A DNA stretch of 35,792 nt. Origin: Nocardia thailandica NBRC 100428. Lineage in GTDB: Bacteria > Actinomycetota > Actinomycetes > Mycobacteriales > Mycobacteriaceae. Numbering within the stretch: the first letter of the stretch is position 1; each line of letters starts with the position of its first letter. Below the pieces are notes generated by a model. It was not told where the DNA came from, made no database searches, and worked only from the letters and a program-made list of their open reading frames with translations. Where the stretch lies: assembly GCF_000308795.1 (NCBI RefSeq), contig NZ_BAGK01000069.1, positions 1 to 35,792 on the forward strand, given 5' to 3'. Of the stretch, positions 33,035 through 35,792 are shown one piece after another. A program made the position numbers and the translations under genes.

Positions 33035-33220
33035 TCACCGATTCGGCAGGTCCAGCGCCGCCATTTCCTGTTCGATGGCGTTGGCGGCGAAATGGACCCC
33101 GCGCGAACGTAACTCGTGGACCCGACGCTGGAGTGCCTCGAGACCACCGGGTTCGGACGCGATGTCGGCCACGCTCATGCGGCCCCCCGATCGGTGCACA
33201 CCGGTCTGCGCGTATGCCAC
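33035..33220 (-). CDS. 61-residue protein
   Basis: A small frame ending in the predicted helix LEALQRRVHELRSRGVHFAANAIEQEMAALDLPNR. GTG 33220 has a perfect AGGAGG seven bases upstream, much stronger than the site at the longer ATG 33265, so I chose the shorter form. I do not recognise the family; a helical adaptor or dimer is likely. It lies between the TetR gene and the carbonic anhydrase, all on the same strand. Confidence 0.62.
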   Translation of the reverse strand: MAYAQTGVHRSGGRMSVADIASEPGGLEALQRRVHELRSRGVHFAANAIEQEMAALDLPNR

Positions 33221-33335
33221 CGTGATACCTCCTGCCGCGTACCCGTTGGCGGCCGTGGAGCTCATGGCCGGACGCGGTACACGGAAAAAATGCTATCAGC
33301 GGTGCCTACTGGTCATTTGTCCGGTGTGGCTGCTC

Positions 33336-33863
33336 TCACAGCACCTCGGCGCCCCGGTGATTGGCCAGGTTGTGCACGTACACCGCGGCATTGAGCTCGA
33401 TGCCCTTGCGCTGCTCCGGGGTCAGCTCGCGGCGCACCTTGCCGGGCACGCCCGCGACCAGGGAGTTCGGCGGGATCACCGCGCCCTCCGGGATGAGGGC
33501 GTTGGCGGCGATCAGGCTGCCCTCGCCGATGACCGCGCCGTTGAGCACGGTGGCGCCCATGCCGACGAGCACGTCGTCGCCGACGGTGCAGCCGTGCAGG
33601 ATCGCGTTGTGGCCCACCGAGACCCCGCTGCCGACGGTCAGCGGGAAGCCGGGATCGGCGTGCAGGACGCACCCGTCCTGGATGTTGGTGCGGGCGCCGA
33701 CCGTGATCTGCTCGAGGTCGCCGCGCAGCACGGCCGAGTACCAGATGCCGACCTCGGCGCCCAGGCGCACCCGCCCGATGACGGTCGCGTTCGGCGCGAT
33801 CCAGGCGGCCTCGTCGATCTCCGGGGCGAACCCGGTCACCTTGATGATCATGGTCGTCAACAT
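33336..33863 (-). CDS. Gamma-class carbonic anhydrase-like protein
   Basis: A 175-residue left-handed beta-helix protein with hexapeptide repeats. The three zinc-binding histidines of the gamma family fit His68 (LHADPG), His85 (GHNA) and His90 (LHGC). It belongs to the PaaY/CaiE/YrdA-like group, some of which are true carbonic anhydrases. ATG 33863 starts two bases after the GlxA stop codon, so it is translationally coupled to that regulator; ATG 33851 is the alternative. Activity is predicted only. Confidence 0.88.
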   Translation of the reverse strand: MLTTMIIKVTGFAPEIDEAAWIAPNATVIGRVRLGAEVGIWYSAVLRGDLEQITVGARTNIQDGCVLHADPGFPLTVGSGVSVGHNAILHGCTVGDDVLVGMGATVLNGAVIGEGSLIAANALIPEGAVIPPNSLVAGVPGKVRRELTPEQRKGIELNAAVYVHNLANHRGAEVL

Positions 33864-33865
33864 AC

Positions 33866-34855
33866 TCACCGCCCGGGACCGGCGGTACCGGTTCCCGCCA
33901 CGGTGCCGCGGAACTGGGCCCGGTGCACGGCGGGCGCCACCCCGAGGGCCCGGTGGAAGTGGTGCCGCAGGGACACCGCGCTGCCGAAACCGGTCTCGCC
34001 CGCGATCCGGTCGACGGTGTCGTCGGTCGTCTCCAGCAGCAGCCGGGCCCGGTCGGTGCGCTGCTGCAACAGCCACTGCTGCGGGCTGGTGCCGGTCCGG
34101 GCGCGGAAGCGGCGGGTGAAGGTGCGCCGGGACATGTGCGCGGTGCGCGCCCAGGCGTCCAGGTCGAAGGTGGCGTCGAGGTGGGTGCGCGCCCAGACCA
34201 TGGCGTGCTCGAGGTCGTCGCCGTCGGGATCGCCGTTCGGGACCGCGACGGGAATGAACTGGGCCTGTGACCCGCTGCGGTGCGGGGCGGTGACCAGGTC
34301 GCGGGCCAGCTCGGTGGCCACCCGGGCGCCGTGGTCCTTGCGGACGATGTGCAGGCAGCAGTCCAGCGCCGCGGCCACGCCCGCCGAGGTGAGCAGATCG
34401 CCCAGGTCCGTCCACAGGGTGTCGGCGCGGACCCGCACCCGCGGATAGGCGCGGGCCAGGTCCTCGGCGGCGGCCCAGTGGGTCGTCACCACGCGGCCGT
34501 CGGCCAGTCCGGTGTCGGCGATGGCCCAGGCGCCGAGGCACAGGCCGGTCAGCTGCGCGCCGCGGGCGTGCGCGGCGCGCACCGCCTCGCGCAGCGCGGG
34601 CGAGACGCCGCGCCCGCGCTCCCAGCCGGGGAAGACGACCAGGTCCGCCGCGGCGATCGCGTCGAGACCGTGGCGCACGGTGATGTCGAAACCGGCCGCG
34701 GTGGCCAGGGTGCCGGTGGTCTCCGCGCACACCGCGACGTCGTAGGGCGCGCCGGTGCCGTGCGCGCCGGTGCCGGAGCGGCCGAGGACCAGGGTGGGCA
34801 CCGAGAGGTGGAACGGGCTGATCCCGTCGAAGGCGATGACCGCGACCGAACGCAT
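33866..34855 (-). CDS. GlxA-type AraC family regulator
   Basis: A 329-residue regulator with an N-terminal DJ-1/PfpI domain (Cys106 in [10 protein letters not shown]) and a C-terminal AraC DNA-binding domain (about 220-315), with [30 protein letters not shown] and [27 protein letters not shown]. The glxA class responds to small metabolites, typically activating a nearby operon. It is translationally coupled to the carbonic-anhydrase gene and divergent from the metallo-beta-lactamase-fold gene, which is the likely target. ATG 34855. Confidence 0.93.
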   Translation of the reverse strand: MRSVAVIAFDGISPFHLSVPTLVLGRSGTGAHGTGAPYDVAVCAETTGTLATAAGFDITVRHGLDAIAAADLVVFPGWERGRGVSPALREAVRAAHARGAQLTGLCLGAWAIADTGLADGRVVTTHWAAAEDLARAYPRVRVRADTLWTDLGDLLTSAGVAAALDCCLHIVRKDHGARVATELARDLVTAPHRSGSQAQFIPVAVPNGDPDGDDLEHAMVWARTHLDATFDLDAWARTAHMSRRTFTRRFRARTGTSPQQWLLQQRTDRARLLLETTDDTVDRIAGETGFGSAVSLRHHFHRALGVAPAVHRAQFRGTVAGTGTAGPGR

Positions 34856-34926
34856 GGCCCGATCTTAGCGATGCATGGCCTGGGGGCCACTGTTTGCCCC
34901 GCCCGGAGCCGAGCAGAGTGATCGGC

Positions 34927-35697
34927 ATGACCGAGACCATCACCCGGCCCGCCCTTCTCGACGCGTTGCACGTCGGCGGGCCGACCCTGCGTTTCCGCTA
35001 CGGCGGCCTGACCTGGCTCACCGACCCCACCTTCGACGAGCCCGGCGACTACCCCGGCCCCATCACCCTGCACAAGCTCAGCGGCCCCGCCGTGCCGCTG
35101 GAGCGGATCGGCGCGATCGACGTCGTGCTGCTCTCGCACGACCAGCACGCCGACAACCTCGACACCGCGGGGCGCGCGCTGCTCGGCCGGGTGGACACCG
35201 TGCTCTCCACCCCCGACGCCGCCGCCCGGATCGACGGCGTGCGCGGGCTGGTGCCGTGGGAGCGCGTGACCGTGGGCGCGGTGGAGGTCACCGCGGTGCC
35301 CGCGTTGCACGGGCCCGAGGGATGCGAGCCGCTCAGCGGCGTGGTCACCGGGTTCGTGCTGCGGGCGCCGGGGGAGCCGACGGTGTACGTGTCCGGGGAC
35401 AACGCCTCGGTGGACCTCGTGCGCGAGATCGCCGAACGGGTCGGGCGCATCGATGTCGCGGTGCTCAACATCGGCGCCGCCAACGTGGGCCGGTTCGGCG
35501 ACAGCGACGTCACCCTCAACGCGCGCACCGCCGTCGAGGCCGCCGCGATCCTCGGCGACGCGCTCGTCGTGGCCGTGCACGCCGAGGGCTGGGGTCACTT
35601 CAGCGAATCCCTGGACTATCTCGAGCGGGTGTTCGCCTACGCCGGGCGTGCCGAGCAGCTGCGGATCCCGGTGCGCGGGGAGGTCTTCACGTTGTGA
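34927..35697 (+). CDS. Metallo-beta-lactamase-fold hydrolase with variant metal motif
   Basis: A 256-residue MBL-fold protein related to UlaG-type hydrolases. The metal motif reads HDQHADN (71-77) where the canonical form is HxHxDH: the second histidine is shifted and the last is Asn. Further metal contacts probably come from ALHG and SGDNAS. Substrate is unknown. ATG 34927 has GAGTGATC upstream. It is divergent from the GlxA-type regulator 71 bp away. Its stop codon lies inside a palindrome. Confidence 0.85.
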   Translation: MTETITRPALLDALHVGGPTLRFRYGGLTWLTDPTFDEPGDYPGPITLHKLSGPAVPLERIGAIDVVLLSHDQHADNLDTAGRALLGRVDTVLSTPDAAARIDGVRGLVPWERVTVGAVEVTAVPALHGPEGCEPLSGVVTGFVLRAPGEPTVYVSGDNASVDLVREIAERVGRIDVAVLNIGAANVGRFGDSDVTLNARTAVEAAAILGDALVVAVHAEGWGHFSESLDYLERVFAYAGRAEQLRIPVRGEVFTL

Positions 35698-35792
35698 ACT
35701 TCGATGTTCACAAAGTCGGCGGCCGCGGCGATACACCGGGTGACCTCCCCGTCGACCTCCCAGGAGAACCAGTGCGACAGTCGAATTCGGCC
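35637..35792 (-). CDS. C-terminal part of a minus-strand gene, cut by the right edge
   Basis: An open minus-strand frame of 51 codons runs from the window edge to TAG at 35637-35639. In the 95 bases outside the MBL gene, GC content by codon position is about 60/50/83 percent, as expected of coding sequence here. It encodes RLSHWFSWEVDGEVTRCIAA and ends in a poorly conserved tail overlapping the MBL gene by 61 bases. Family is not recognised. A plus-strand gene starting at GTG 35772 (AGGAG upstream) is a competing reading. Confidence 0.4.
   Translation of the reverse strand, partial: GRIRLSHWFSWEVDGEVTRCIAAAADFVNIEVHNVKTSPRTGIRSCSARPA
35692..35713. promoter_or_regulatory. Perfect palindrome TTGTGAAC-N6-GTTCACAA
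   Basis: An 8-bp perfect inverted repeat with a 6-bp spacer covers the MBL stop codon. It resembles a repressor operator. If the gene beyond the edge is on the plus strand it could control that gene; if the minus-strand frame is real, it lies inside coding sequence. Confidence 0.5.

Noticed and set aside
30600..34448. Stop-free plus-strand frame of over 1200 codons across several genes
   Set aside because: It crosses the methyltransferase, a TetR, a carbonic anhydrase and a GlxA regulator in wrong frames; low-complexity Arg/Ala/Gly composition.
35772..35792. Plus-strand gene start at GTG 35772 with AGGAG upstream
   Set aside because: Only seven codons are visible, and codon-position GC favours the minus-strand frame. 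It was kept as an alternative in that feature but not listed separately.

Overview
The window comes from a very GC-rich mycolic-acid-producing actinobacterium (Mycobacteriales), most likely Nocardia or a close relative. The signs are strong G/C bias at third codon positions, frequent GTG and TTG starts, a KasA/AcpM/AccD6 fatty-acid elongation operon, an F420-type (Ddn-like) reductase, an NDMA-dependent alcohol dehydrogenase and a MabR-type regulator. No insertion sequence, phage gene or CRISPR array was seen, so this looks like ordinary chromosome.

Left part (1-9.7 kb). A PabA-type glutaminase running off the left edge is divergent from an aminoglycoside-phosphotransferase-like kinase. A DinB-like protein follows, then an NDMA-dependent alcohol dehydrogenase with a KstR-type operator in front of it, and a DUF1801 protein. 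Next is a zinc import locus of the AztABCD type: ATPase AztA on the minus strand, and on the plus strand permease AztB, binding lipoprotein AztC and chaperone AztD. A Fur/Zur-type 7-1-7 operator lies inside the shared promoter. Unusually, the AztB reading frame continues through a low-complexity linker and a lipobox-like segment into a second AztD-like extracytoplasmic domain that carries a heptapeptide repeat tract.

Middle (9.8-16 kb). Two divergent beta-lactamase-fold hydrolases are followed by a DUF3145 protein and a secreted glycine-zipper protein. A MerR regulator then precedes thioredoxin, with a 19-bp-spacer promoter between them. A DUF302 protein is divergent from a 45-residue cysteine-rich protein, and two CsoR-like palindromes lie between them. 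An NTF2-like protein and tRNA-Val(UAC) follow.

Core block (15.7-26.2 kb). The order ahpE, DUF3052, lipoprotein, aceE, mabR, fabD, acpM, kas, accD6 matches the Mycobacterium tuberculosis Rv2238c-Rv2247 region as I recall it, except that only one Kas gene is present (no kasB). Pyruvate dehydrogenase E1 makes acetyl-CoA, AccD6 makes malonyl-CoA, FabD loads malonate onto AcpM and KasA elongates. MabR sits next to an inverted repeat in the fabD leader. A long hairpin separates kas from accD6, and a terminator follows accD6.

Right part (26.2-35.8 kb). This is an accessory stretch of small regulator-target units. It contains a small basic protein convergent with a two-gene HEAT-like unit, then a TetR gene divergent from a Ddn-like reductase across three operators in exact 19-bp phase. 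HxlR and a nitroreductase come next, followed by an orphan N6-adenine DNA methyltransferase, another TetR, a 61-residue protein, a GlxA-type AraC regulator coupled to a gamma-carbonic anhydrase, and a metallo-beta-lactamase-fold protein. The start of a further minus-strand gene is likely cut by the right edge.
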